A program made the translations under genes and the position numbers. DNA of 64,000 bases from Gracilariopsis chorda (Eukaryota > Rhodophyta > Florideophyceae > Gracilariales > Gracilariaceae), in NCBI GenBank assembly GCA_003194525.1, contig NBIV01000277.1, positions 37,461 through 101,460 on the forward strand, written 5' to 3'. The notes beneath the pieces were generated by a model. That model saw only the letters and a program-made list of their open reading frames with translations, did no database searches and had not been told where the DNA came from. Positions 42,091-52,445 of the stretch are shown piece by piece. Within the stretch, counting starts at the first letter, position 1. Each line of letters begins with the position of its first letter.

Positions 42091-44130
42091 TTATGTCTTG
42101 AACAAAACCTTTGCAGTGGATAGATTAGCAGTCACTTTGTTCCGTCGGTTCCGATAATTCTTAGAGGATAGTTTCGCTTTTGCGCGTATTACGGCGTTGT
42201 AAACAACAGGACGAATATTACGAATGGCCTCGAGATGGTGAAAAAGAGAAAAGCAGTTCATATGGAAACCTCGTTGACATTCTGCGCAAGAAAACGTGGT
42301 GTACCCGCCACGTTTTTCTACTGACAACAAACCGCACAAGACGCAGTTCACACTCTTTCTGCCTTCAGTCTCCAGCAAAAGATGAAGATCCCCCTGTGAG
42401 GAATTTGGCGCGGTGTTGGGGACTATGGAGTCGTTTGTCGGAGCAACTGCCGACAATGAGGCTCTCACCTGCTTTTATTCTACATGATCGTGTACAAGCG
42501 CCTGAATAATTCGTTGCTTCATTAGCGAAGCGTCAATAATGGCGTCTCCGGGTTTCGAGATGGCATCTAGAAGAGCATGGTCGTTGATAATTGCTGCGTC
42601 TAAAATGAACGTCGTAATACTCATCGTCACCCTCTTTTCCTTTCGCACAGTTGCAGTTGTAGAACGGAATTGGTCAAATCTGTCTACTCCGTTCATAAAC
42701 AGATTGTATGCGACAATTATTGATGGCACCTGTAGAGTTGTGCGCTGTAATGATTCTTCGCCAGTCCATCTCTGCAACGGAGCCAGTCCGTGAACGCAAC
42801 TAACTGCGTGATTGTCCGGTTTGTGAATACGAGAAGTAGGCGTATCGGCCAAATCGTTTGTATAGAAGGAAACCACCGATCTGTCTTTGAAAACAACAAA
42901 CCCAGCCTTCGGTGCAACTATCACGCGAGAATGCCCACTTTCGCTCTTCTCCAAAACTTGAACTAATCGCCAATCTCCTCTTCGAGCATGTTTGAGCTCC
43001 TTTATTGCTTCTTTTAGCGCAGGACGGTTTATGCCGTCTACATTTGTGAATCTGACGGTACCGAGGACTCTACACTCACCGTCACTCAGACGACGGAGTT
43101 GGCGTGCTAAAACGTGCCTAATGTAGAAATTGTCCATAACCATAAGTCGTCCGTGGACGGGTGTGGCATGCAATTGGGTCTGATGTGCCATCTGTGCACA
43201 CCATAATGCGGAGAGACTCGACCTCGGGACCAGCTTCGAATCAAGCTTCCGTTCTACCGCTCCTCGCAGATTTCGGAACAATTTTGTATACCTCTGTACT
43301 GGACTTTGGCCAGTCTTATTCCCAGAACCATTGTCTTGCAGACTATGTAGATAAGCGTGCGACCAGCCTACAACAGCGTAGAACCTAATCCCGAACTTTA
43401 CGGGTTTGCTCTTCATGTACGAACGAGCAGCTGTGCGGCCTTTGCATCTCACCGTATTCTCATCCAAGGAGCTCACGCCAACGGGAACTGCAAGAGACGC
43501 GGGATTTCTTGCGAAGTGTTCAAGAATAGCACGACTATGCCAGAGGGGATCTACAACGCGAGACCTGGATCATATGAAGAGTACAGTCGTAGCGCAGCAC
43601 GTATATTCATGAATGTGTCCCTTCCCATTACCTTCTTGAAGAATGGATTGCTAAGAAGTTCTGATTTGCACCAATAATCCCTCAACCTGTTTACACGATG
43701 CACAGACGTGGCAAGTTCGAGACCTAGATATGCTAGCAACTCATCCATGCGAAGGGGTTTCGTTCGCTTTCCACGCCTCAGAAGCTCTTTACTAGTCCAT
43801 GTTCTTACGCAATTCAGGTACGAGTGATTGAGAAAGAGGCTGAACGAGCCCAATTCTTTCTTATGCGCATAAGCGCGTTTGATAAGATGTGGTTGAGACA
43901 GATATAAACCACTCAAACTATGCCATTTCTCACAGTATGCAACCGTGTTTTACAACTCCTGCTTTTCTGTGGATCCTAAAGCACTTACGGGAAACTCTTC
44001 TGTATCATCTGCTTCCCAAGAGGCGTCACCGGCGTCCTCAGCATTGCATTCTACATCATTTTGGACCATGAACTCTCCCTCATTTACGTTGAAAATTGTG
44101 GTCTGCGGTGTTGGTACTGTCATGAAGATT
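42091..44130 (-). pseudogene. PiggyBac-like transposase
   Basis: The order on the minus strand is an acidic N-terminus (VECNAEDAGDASWEADDTEE, about 44070), a helical region (43916-43551: LRDYWCKSELLSNPFFKKVM) and a DDE domain (43476-42475). Catalytic Asp residues are visible in SSLDENTVRCKGR, LMVMDNFY and NGVDRFDQF, matching the three Asp of piggyBac. A C-terminal Cys-rich domain (42468-42091) reads CVLCG, CAECQRGFHMNCFSLFHH. Breaks: a TAA near 43955, a frameshift near 43560, and TAA at 42475-42477 between the catalytic and Cys-rich domains. Start approximate. All catalytic residues are intact, so inactivation is recent. Confidence 0.85.
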
Positions 44131-44558
44131 GGGACACAGTTGTTGGGGATGGTAGCAACGACAAGTGCGGAACAACATCAGAATGGAGAGGCCGCGCCTT
44201 TTGGCGGTTGCTATTGTCTTCACAAATTGTAAGCGCAAATTCAGCGCAGCGTCTGCTGAGAACTCCATCGTAGTTTGGTCGTTGTCTATCATGCATATTA
44301 CACAAAGGGGACTCAAATTACGCTTGTCAGCGATGGCTATCTCGAGATACTAGAGAACCATTACAAGTCTCGTTATTGGCTTTGCGGAGCGCAGAATTTC
44401 GCCACAGCCAATGACCTTGACTTCGCTTATGTCTACTGAGATAGCCATAAGCAAAGCGAACACATGGGAGGCTGGCAGCGAAGTATTCCCGTCTATGCCC
44501 AATGATATTCCGATGTTAAGTCTATTTTAACGGACATAAGCTTTTAGTGTCAAAAGGG

Positions 44559-44562
44559 TTAA
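44559..44562 (+). repeat. TTAA target duplication, right
   Basis: TTAA directly after GTCAAAAGGG. Confidence 0.85.
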
Positions 44563-44569
44563 AGAGTAA

Positions 44570-46261
44570 TTTTTCACAAATCTCAGCCATCGCTCCGGCA
44601 TTACAATTGAAGATGCACGATTTCTGCTCTCTCGAATTGCGGAGTCAAAGTTTTGCCGATATCACCATAATCAAACTAGACACTCCTGTGGTGTTGTCGA
44701 GAAAGCACATCCCGCGAAAAATGGAAAGAAAGCAGGATCTTGTGTGTTTAACAACAGAGGCTTTTGTGGTTCGAAACGAGTTTTGAGACCCTTATCTGGT
44801 ATAACAACTAATACTCTTGAGGAAGCAGAACGGTTTTTTCAATTAGATGAGGCGCTTACCAGCCATTGTGAAGGGACACTACGCCTTGAACATGTTACTG
44901 GATTCCAAGCTTGTTCCGCTTGTCGGTACATTATTTCAAAAGGCAAGAACGGATCCAAACCTCATTTGGAGAGCATCAAGGTTTCGGATGTTGTCAAAAG
45001 GTGCTTGGGAGACTGCGTTTTTTATGCCGTGCATAACGACGCTAACGGTTCTCCGTTTATTGAAGCCAACAAAGATGCAAACAGAGTTGCAAGTGAGTTG
45101 AGGTCAAAAGCTTTGACACCTTTCAAATAAAACCCTACAGCCGGCTTCCTGCCATTTTCAGCAGTATATGCGGCTAGAAAGGAATTATTGCATATTGGAA
45201 GTTCGGCATCTAATTCAATTACAATCAAGACTTTAGTGTCGCGCCTTGGACCTGTCTTTGCAGCTAAAGACGTCCACTTGTTTTCGATATCGAGAGAATT
45301 AGGGTGCTACAGTATAGGCAGTTCTGTTACAGAAACAGTTTTTCAGTCTATTCATCTCGGTGCTGAAGATGAAGCTACACTATCTTTGACGAACAGGGCA
45401 AGAATACTGTCAATCGTTTCAAACCATTTTTGATTACGAAAAGATGACTACCACCGTGCAACATGGTCCCTTTCTGAAGAAATTCTTGCCGTCCGAACCC
45501 CTTTGTGGTCCGCTTTTGTTTTGGAAATGTCATCTACGAAGCTGACAGCATGTTGGAAACTTTGTGCTGCCTCGCAGGGAAGAAGCCTGCTAGACATATT
45601 TCCAGTGTGTAATTCTGAGTCGGAGCTGCCTCGTGAGGCATTGGACACTTTTGCAGAGATTTCAATGACTGGAGCTGATTCTGAAAACAGTGTGTCAAGG
45701 TCTGACTTCTTGCTTTCTATTCGAGTCTTAAAGGTAATTGAGCAGATTGTGTTCTCTCGTTGTCGAACGGCAGTTAGACCGCTACAGGTTTTACTCTCTA
45801 TTTATTCGATTGTAGAAAGTTCGCCATCATGGACGAGTGTTTTGCATGCGCTCGGTCTCGTTTCTTCTTATGACTCTATGTAGAGGTTCCGTAAGCAATT
45901 AATATGTGAAAGAGAGGAGGCAGAGTGCGGTGAGTTTTCGGAAGCTAATTTGAACAACAGAGTTATCACCGTCCAGAGGGATAAATTTGATATGTTACCA
46001 CTGCATAGCGTTAAGGCCGCTGGGAAAACTACTCCCATTATTAGTGGCACTGTTACCCAAGCAGTCATTCAGAGCCGTAAGAAACGTCGTTTGAACGAGC
46101 GTGGTCCTCGCTACCGATCTGAAAATGAAGCTGTTCGGCCACCCCTGCACACAAAGGCGACAAATCAATCTACAGAACCTTCAGAGTGGTGTGATCCTCG
46201 TCTTGTGCTTCGTTCAAGAGAGGAGTTTTTGGCCAACTTGAACTCCAAAGACGACAATTAA
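44570..46261 (+). pseudogene. Large unusual element: central part of the protein after the piggyBac insertion
   Basis: One frame (shared with 46316-47020) stays protein-like from 44570 with in-frame stops at 45128-45130, 45431-45433, 45881-45883 and 46259-46261. Visible features are a His/Cys-containing start (CRYHHNQTRHSCGVV), LRLEHVTGFQACSACRYIIS, a region ending IEANKDANRVASELR, and a basic segment (RKKRRLNERGPRY). The single-Cys and CxxC pairs suggest metal binding. The frame leads directly into the DUF6589-like core. No named domain is recognised here. Confidence 0.45.
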
Positions 46262-46315
46262 ATCCTGAATGATTTCTTTGACGTCTCCTTTGGCGTTGCT
46301 TATGAGTATCGAGAT

Positions 46316-47988
46316 GTGCTGCTTGGAGTTCCAGCCAGAAAACTAAGCTACAAGCGGCGCAATACTGCCTTTGATTACGAAGATCAGGGTATTAGTCTAA
46401 GAATGTTATTGTTTGCTTCACTCAAACACTATGGCGGCCTAGAAGCTACGGATGCCTCGTTGTCTGACCAGCAAATTTTGTTCGTGGATGTTAGCCGAGA
46501 CAGTGCCGCTGACATACTCAAAATACATAAAAAGCTGGCCCTCATCAATGCGTCACTTAAACCCGGGAGACTACGTAGCCCACGATACGTGATTGTCTGC
46601 GGTGATCAACCCACGTATAGAATGTTGGTTAAAATATGGATACAGTCGTACAAGGAAAACTACGATAAGAACAGAGTCAGGGTGTCTGCCCAGCCAGAGC
46701 AGATTCGTATACATGAATGGCTCGTGGCGCTTTCTGGCTTGTTTCACGTGGAAAAACAAAGTCTCTTTTCTCTTTGTAAAGAGATGCTTCATGGAATGGG
46801 ACTTAAGGAGTTGGCATCATGCTCAGGGCTGTCAGATAGTCAGATTGATAACATTTTGAAGCATGCACACGCTCGAAACAACAGGGGCCTTCTGTTCAGC
46901 ATTTGCGCTGCAATGCTGATACATACATCGGACCTTCTTCTATCCGAGTCTCCTGGTGTGCCAGATTCTATTAAGAACATATATCGTTGTCAAAACTCTC
47001 CAGATCGCAATTTGGGTTGACGAAAACTCTGTTGCGATCCACAAGTGAGCGTGTAACCGAGGCTACAGTCCAGGCAAAGAAGCTCTTACGAGAGAGAGTA
47101 TCTGAATTATTCTCCTACTGGCCCAATGGAAAGCATATGGTGGGTAATGTGTTATTCAATTGCTTACTTCCTATTCTTGGCTTTCACGTTCTGTCTAGAA
47201 CAGGCCACACCGATATACTTGATAGCTTCTGGTTGCGACTAACAGGAATTATGCATAGCTCGAGACATCTGAACTATCAAGAGCTCTACCTCGAGTACGC
47301 CTTTTTCCGTTCTTTTATGCCTAACATTACGTTCAATGACCTATTTCGAAACAAACCGGGTGCTATGGTTACCCGTATACCAATGTTTACGTCTGCATAT
47401 AGAGAGGGTTACAACAAGCGAGGAATGAACTATGTTCACTTGGATAAAAGCTTGGAAATGTTAATTGTAAGATTGGTGAAGGGTTTGAACGTCACAATGC
47501 TCCCATTCCGGGAATCTTCAGGTGCGTGGCTGCTGGCGGTGTCGAGGGCGAGGATGATATTGCGCAGTGTCACAGCAGCGACACGCTCATACAGACAGGA
47601 AAGAACAAATGAGCATATTGAGCAACAGGGTGAAGAGATACATGGTTACGACCGTAATAACGCCCGTGTCACCACAGTGAACAGTATGGTTCAGATCATG
47701 CGGCCAAAAGGTTTCCTCGCTCTTTACCATAGAAGTCGAGAAAAACTTGCTAACGTTCTGAGTAGTTCTGTACAAGAACAGAGCGACGAGAAAGTTCAAA
47801 GCAAAATACTGGAGATAGATAAGCTCGGTCGCAAAAGCACTGAGCGTCATGCGTCAGCAATGTTTCCAGAAGTATTCGGACACCTTTCTGATGAAGATTA
47901 TAAGACGTACTTCAATGGACAAAGGTTAGTGGAAAATGGACAAGGAAACGCGATTTTCTACGGTGGGAACCGTGATAGAGATCAGTGA
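46316..47988 (+). pseudogene. DUF6589-like core of the large unusual element
   Basis: Two overlapping frames (46316-47020 and 46987-47988) join at a frameshift near 47000. The first holds SPRYVIVCGDQPTYRMLVKI, IRIHEWLVALSGLFHVEKQS and KELASCSGLSDSQIDNI. The second has YQELYLEYAFFRSFMPNITF and NKRGMNYVHLDKSLEMLIVR. The GDQ followed about 40 residues later by a W...G.FH segment, and a later dense, hydrophobic helical part, resemble DUF6589 proteins, which are found in repeated, transposon-like loci of fungi and animals. I suspect an RNase H-fold transposase domain but cannot show a catalytic triad. It sits between a Cys-rich N-terminal part and a nuclease-like C-terminal part. Confidence 0.4.
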
Positions 47989-49225
47989 AGAATCGAGATG
48001 TAAGTTGATCACAACTTCAGAGAGAGATCCACGAAAAGCCTACAGTAAGCGCGCGAGTCTGACTACCAGGCTAATGCACACACTAACCCTTGCATACCAT
48101 GCAGCTGCGGATGGAGGAGATGTCGAAGGCGCAGAAATGGCTCGACGGAGGTGGAGTGGTTTGCACTCTTCCCGTTAACTTCTATCTGCTAATGCCGATG
48201 CGTACAGAGGCATGGGGTCTTCCATAAGGCACGCTAACAAAATCAAGATGATACCACTCCTAAACTTCGACGGTAATGAAGCCAGTACTGCTACACAACA
48301 GGTACAAGGAAGGCATCAGGCTGCTGCAAACCAGCAGAAAGGTTCAAGATGTGTCTCTTTTTATTACGATTATGACATAGCACCATACGTTTCGGTTATG
48401 GTTGATATCATGAATCATATATGCACTCGTGGCACTGATGGTCGTAGAGGAAACGCAATATAGAGCTTCACAGTCGCCAAGATGAAGCACGTTCTATGAC
48501 ATTGTATTTCTGGCAGTAGAGGTGAACTGCTCAAGCAGATTCATCTGCATATAGATGATCCGAATTTGTTTATTCCGCAGAAGTGTGAGGAGCAAACCCG
48601 ACGAGATAATACTCGTGGTATACATGGCTACAAACAGTTGAACGCAGAAGAAGGTCTACGGAAAATTGGGTTCTAACTGCCCATCAACGTGCCCTGGTCT
48701 ACGCTTATCAGTTCTAGGAACAATCGAGACGCTATATGTAGTGTGCATCTATTCTGCGGAGCTGTTGCAGCTCTTGAGCTGGGTGAAGAGAACGGTCGGC
48801 ATGTAGATATTTATCTCCACGGGGGTTGCTTCTGCTTTGATATCAGTAGCGTTGGAAAAAGCCCCAAAACGCTGTTTCCAGAGCTTGCCATTACAAAAGA
48901 CATTTTTGAAAACCCGCTAGATGGTGAAGTAGTGCTAGCTTCAGCGAACGAAAAATATATGATTATGAATGGCTCGGTACGACGAAATCACAGTGATTCC
49001 TTTCTCCAAGTACCAAGAACTTCTGTGCTCCGGCTTTCGAATAGAAGGGGGTTGGAAATAACCGGTGATTCGCATGCACATGGTGAGGCCGAGACGAGAT
49101 TTGTGGCGTCGATCTCTACATTTGTGAAACCGGTGATATCTGTGAACGATACTACCACTCAGGGGCCGTCTACCAATGAAGCAGAGAACTGCACACTTAC
49201 GACACAAAAACCAAGGTGTGCATGA
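47989..49225 (+). pseudogene. Large unusual element: linker and first half of FEN/XPG-like module
   Basis: Coding sense continues after 47988 with several breaks. 48212-48463 and 48500-48676 are linker. 48689-49225 reads HLFCGAVAALELGEENGRHV, VDIYLHGGCFCFDISSVGKS and ends with a region containing SHAHGEAETRFVASIS. That segment resembles the acidic EAE segment of XPG/FEN-type (PIN-like) nucleases, or the HEEADTR motif of large transposon-associated proteins. The partner motif follows just downstream at about 49231. Confidence 0.4.
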
Positions 49226-50260
49226 GTCATTATCTCGAGAGACACCGACGTTGCAATTATTCTATCCCTTGCAGAGGAAATGCACGGCTATGGAGTCCTG
49301 CATGTTCTTGGAAAGAATGTAATCGAGATTGACAAGTTGACGAGTACATTGTCTGTCCGAGGTATTACGTCCCCTTCTTTGGCATGTTTGCACGTTTTGG
49401 CCAGTTGTGATTTCACATCGGGTACATATAAAGTGTCTTAGGATTACTAAATGTGTGCTTTTACACGTCACCGTGATTTAGTCGGTAACATTGAGTTATC
49501 TTCAGATGAAAGATCGTTTGAGATGATTACTATGTTGGCCTACTTAGAAAGAAAAGGATTCACGATTGGTGACGAGTACCGAAAAGAACTCGCTTCGACT
49601 TCAATTGCTGTCAATAGGAACACCAGAGAATGAAATACGGAAAAGAGTTAAAGGGATGTTTGTATGTGACTATGTGGTGGGCTCAGACGAATGTAGACTA
49701 GAGGTGAGGAATGGAATTGCTGACATGACTACAACACCATGTGAGCTGGTTCCGCTGCGAGAACATTTAAAATTGCAAGCGCAACGAGTCAAACTCGTGG
49801 TTTACAGATACTGGTTGAACACGACCTCAAAGAGCTTACTGAATACAGGTGTGAAAGGATGTGATGAAGTAAATGGATACGATCAAAACGGGAAAGCAAT
49901 ACTGGGAAAAAATGAGGATATGCTTTCCATTGACAGAAGGATGCAGTTGTTGGTGGCAAAATGTGGCTGTAAGGGCGACTGCAATACGCGACAATGCTCT
50001 TGTATCAAACGGGTTACCGATGCATAGGATGTGATTGTGATTCTTCAAAGTGCCAGAATAAGGTATCATTCGTACCATTTGAAGTTCCCGCTGTCTCTAC
50101 ATCGGACGGAAGAACAAATGACGTCGATGTCCACGGAGAAGAAGAAAGATTTCAAAATGATGAGTGTGAGATAAATAAACAGATTGATGTTGAAGAAATA
50201 CTGGACGGAAATGCGTCTATTGATATGCTCGGGGGTGAAAATCTGTTACATTTGCTGTAA
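49226..50260 (+). pseudogene. Large unusual element: second half of nuclease-like module and C-terminal Cys-rich domain
   Basis: Just past a stop near 49225 the sequence reads VIISRDTDVAIILSLAEEM and then SLACLHVLASCDFTS, matching the DTDV and H-x-x-x-x-CD-x-TS signatures that accompany HEEADTR in this kind of protein. After several breaks, 49566-50027 ends in CGCKGDCNTRQCSCIKR and, one frameshift later, YRCIGCDCDSSKCQN. Together these make a CXC-type (tesmin/TSO1-like) cysteine domain that probably binds DNA. An acidic tail ends at 50260, and AATAAA follows at about 50322. Confidence 0.5.
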
Positions 50261-50338
50261 CAATCGTTTCTGTTTTCAAGGGAAGTTCGAGTAAGACTTT
50301 CGAAACTAAACTACACTAAAGAAATAAACCGTGCTGTT

Positions 50339-50940
50339 TTACGCTTCATTGTGAACAAACTTGGAGAGGGCGGACATTTCGGACCTCAATAAGATCGGAA
50401 AAGCTTTCCTAAACTCTGATAAGTCTTCCACAAGGGACGGTTTGCGACAGACTTGCGCCACCCAGTTGAAGTACAATAGTTCTACATCCAACGGTGGCGA
50501 ACGTTTCTCCAGATACTCTCGGATACGCCATACACAAAGTCCCAAATCTTGAAATGGATTGGCAGATCCAAAAAATGTGCCTGAAAAGTCCTTCCTGTCG
50601 CTTGAAGTCCAAACTGCCTGATGGTATGCGTACAAGAAACATTCCTTTTGAAGATATTTCTCTGATAGTAGAAAGTACCTTTTGCTTCTTGCAGAGAGGT
50701 AACAGAACGCACCGACAGTATGGAGAAAAACCACGGTCGCCTTTATCGAATTCATACATTTTTCGTTGTGTGAAATCTGTATCGAACGTTAAATTTCCTG
50801 CCGCACCTTCCACAACCCTTTCATTCTCTTCCCAATTACCCAAAAACCCAAAACGAATGTCTCTTTTATCGAGGCTGCAGTAGTTTCTAGCGACCCCACT
50901 TTCGTTCAAACAGTCAGCGAAAAGCTCAACAGTAATATGA
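50339..50940 (-). pseudogene. Unknown minus-strand gene relic converging on the large element
   Basis: The minus strand reads protein-like from about 50909 to 50339 with a frameshift near 50755. First comes RFGFLGNWEENERVVEGAAG and FDTDFTQRKMYEF; then FYLLSEKYLQKECFLYAYHQ with alternative frame LGLCVWRIREYLEKRSPPLD and, at the end, ALSKFVHNEA. It ends 78 bp from the end of the plus-strand gene. It may be a second gene of the same element. I do not recognise a domain. Confidence 0.35.
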
Positions 50941-51062
50941 GATGATAAAACTCACAACGAGTACGAGTCAGGACTAACAATTCGCGCTCCTGAATGTAAC
51001 TTTGCACTGAACTTGCTACAGATATTTTTGCAAAGACGAAATAGAAACGTGCTGTCTCTGTA
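50941..51062. other. Left flank of tandem Copia array
   Basis: No gene seen. The five bases before the first LTR are CTGTA. The matching duplication, if any, lies beyond the window. Confidence 0.3.
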
Positions 51063-51377
51063 TGTTGTGAGCAGTATGCCATTGAGCACTCACAATGTTC
51101 TCACGCAACACTCTTGCAATATGTGATGTGACGCGCTGGTGTTACATGAGAGTGTTACGAGAGGTGATGTGTCTACATCTCGGCCGCAGATAGTACGATA
51201 CTATTCATGTTGATGTAATATCCGATATGTGTGGTTCCCTGTAGCTCAGTGATAGAGCTTTGACCACAAGTTAGAAGTACCTTTGATTATGGCAGGGTTT
51301 TGCCAAGGTACGCTTCCATACATAAACGGGATGAGGTTCTTGAAAGTACAAAGAACTGGTCCCAACCATATCCAACA
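51063..51377 (+). repeat. Copia family 1 LTR, copy 1
   Basis: 315 bp, TGTTG...CAACA. It differs from LTR 2 at about 5 positions. It contains a tRNA-like stretch at about 51231-51300. Confidence 0.95.
51231..51302 (+). other. tRNA-like or hairpin module in the Copia LTR
   Basis: GTGGTTCCCTGTAGCTCAGT and the GATAGAGC after it look like a tRNA 5' half with a pol III A box. CCCTG pairs with CAGGG about 50 bases later. No proper T arm is present, so it is not a tRNA gene. The flanking core (GTGGTTCCCTG and GGCAGGGTTTTGC) is conserved in the nested Copia's LTR, without the A box. It repeats at about 55653 and 60075. Confidence 0.4.
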
Positions 51378-51378
51378 G

Positions 51379-51390
51379 TGGTAGCATCGC
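51379..51390 (+). promoter_or_regulatory. Copia primer-binding site, copy 1
   Basis: TGGTAGCATCGC one base after the LTR; repeated at 55801 and 60223. Confidence 0.8.
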
Positions 51391-51479
51391 GCTCCACTGG
51401 AAACCAATGCTCTGAACTAAAAGAAGCCGTTCCTTAATTGCTTTCTCAAAGTGTTACAGGACTTTGCTTCAGTGCTGCT

Positions 51480-52445
51480 ATGGATGAAGACAGTCCAAGG
51501 AAGGTTCCTCGCTTCTCTGGAAAACGCCACGAGGACTTTACTTTGTGGATGATGCGAATAGAAGCACTACTGGAATCAAAAGAACTCCTGAATTTAGTTT
51601 TAGAAGATGCCGTTGGGGAAGAGACAATTGATGCCCTACCCATGGAAGTGAAGCAAAACCTCTCGAATGCTCGCATGTATCTTGTGCCATCTCTTGGAGA
51701 CAAACCACTACGGGCTGTTGCCTCCGAACGTCACAACCCATTCCTTATGTATCGAAAACTGTGTGAAAGGTATGCAACGGAGAATGCTGCGACAAGGGTA
51801 CAGTTGCAAACGAAGCTACACCAGACTCGGTTTACTGAAGTAACAGTAATGTCGGACTACGTGGATGATTTCGAGTCTGTATTCTCAAGATTGGAAGCTA
51901 TGGGAAGTCCCATAGGGAATAGTATGCAGATTGCTATCCTGTTCTCCAGTTTTGTTTCTACTAGAGAGACGCCATATCGTCCAGTAATATCAGCCCTACA
52001 GACTTTGTCGGACGAGGAGTTGTCCTGGGAGAAGGTAACCGCTCGACTTCTCCAAGAGTATGACACCAGTACTTCAGAGACGAAAACAGAAGGATCAGGC
52101 CCGGCCGGTCTTTTGGGTACGGAGAAGGCATTACAGGCGAAAGTGAGGGGTAGATGTTTCAACTGTGGCCGAAAAGGACACTACAAACCAGACTGTAGAT
52201 CGGTCAAACCAGATCATCGTGCAGGTCATCCAAGTACCCATCGAGCTCTCGTCAGCAGACAAGGAGACCACCAATTCATTGTTGACTCTGGTGCAACTAG
52301 TCACATCATTCGGGACCGTGCTTTGGCGCATTTATTTCACCGCTCCCAGCACAGAGCCATTGTGTTGTGCGATGGTAGGGGTGTGACAGCATCAAGAACA
52401 GGACACCTTGTCTTAATGTATCGCAGCCTGGAAGACGCTATGTAA
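51480..52445 (+). CDS. Copia gag and protease, copy 1
   Basis: The start is the ATG at 51480; the open frame extends 14 codons further upstream without an ATG. Gag carries the Copia capsid-like region (HEDFTLWMMRIEALLESKEL) and a zinc knuckle CFNCGRKGHYKPDC at 52155-52196. The protease motif is IVDSGATSHIIRD, with catalytic Asp at 52284. The frame then ends at TAA (52443-52445) because of a 1-base frame change near 52413: the pol frame, one base back, continues the protein without interruption. The same frame change is present in all three copies, so it is inherited or a programmed -1 shift. Confidence 0.85.
   Translation: MDEDSPRKVPRFSGKRHEDFTLWMMRIEALLESKELLNLVLEDAVGEETIDALPMEVKQNLSNARMYLVPSLGDKPLRAVASERHNPFLMYRKLCERYATENAATRVQLQTKLHQTRFTEVTVMSDYVDDFESVFSRLEAMGSPIGNSMQIAILFSSFVSTRETPYRPVISALQTLSDEELSWEKVTARLLQEYDTSTSETKTEGSGPAGLLGTEKALQAKVRGRCFNCGRKGHYKPDCRSVKPDHRAGHPSTHRALVSRQGDHQFIVDSGATSHIIRDRALAHLFHRSQHRAIVLCDGRGVTASRTGHLVLMYRSLEDAM

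Larger units (their letters stand above)
41340..44558 (-). mobile_element. PiggyBac-like DNA transposon (3,219 bp)
   Basis: It is flanked on both sides by TTAA, the piggyBac target. The terminal inverted repeats are about 30 bp: CCCTTTTGACCCTAAAAATT on the left and CCCTTTTGACACTAAAAGCT reading in from the right, then CTTATGTCC on both. Subterminal GACATAAGC(A/G)AAG motifs repeat near both ends. The transposase is on the minus strand and a second gene on the plus strand converges on it, their stop codons only a few bases apart. Both genes carry nonsense codons. Confidence 0.9.

Noticed and set aside
51231-51302. A genuine tRNA gene (repeated at 55653 and 60075)
   Set aside because: The D-arm look-alike is good, but there is no T arm, the anticodon stem pairs poorly and only 5 of 7 acceptor pairs form; it lies inside an LTR.
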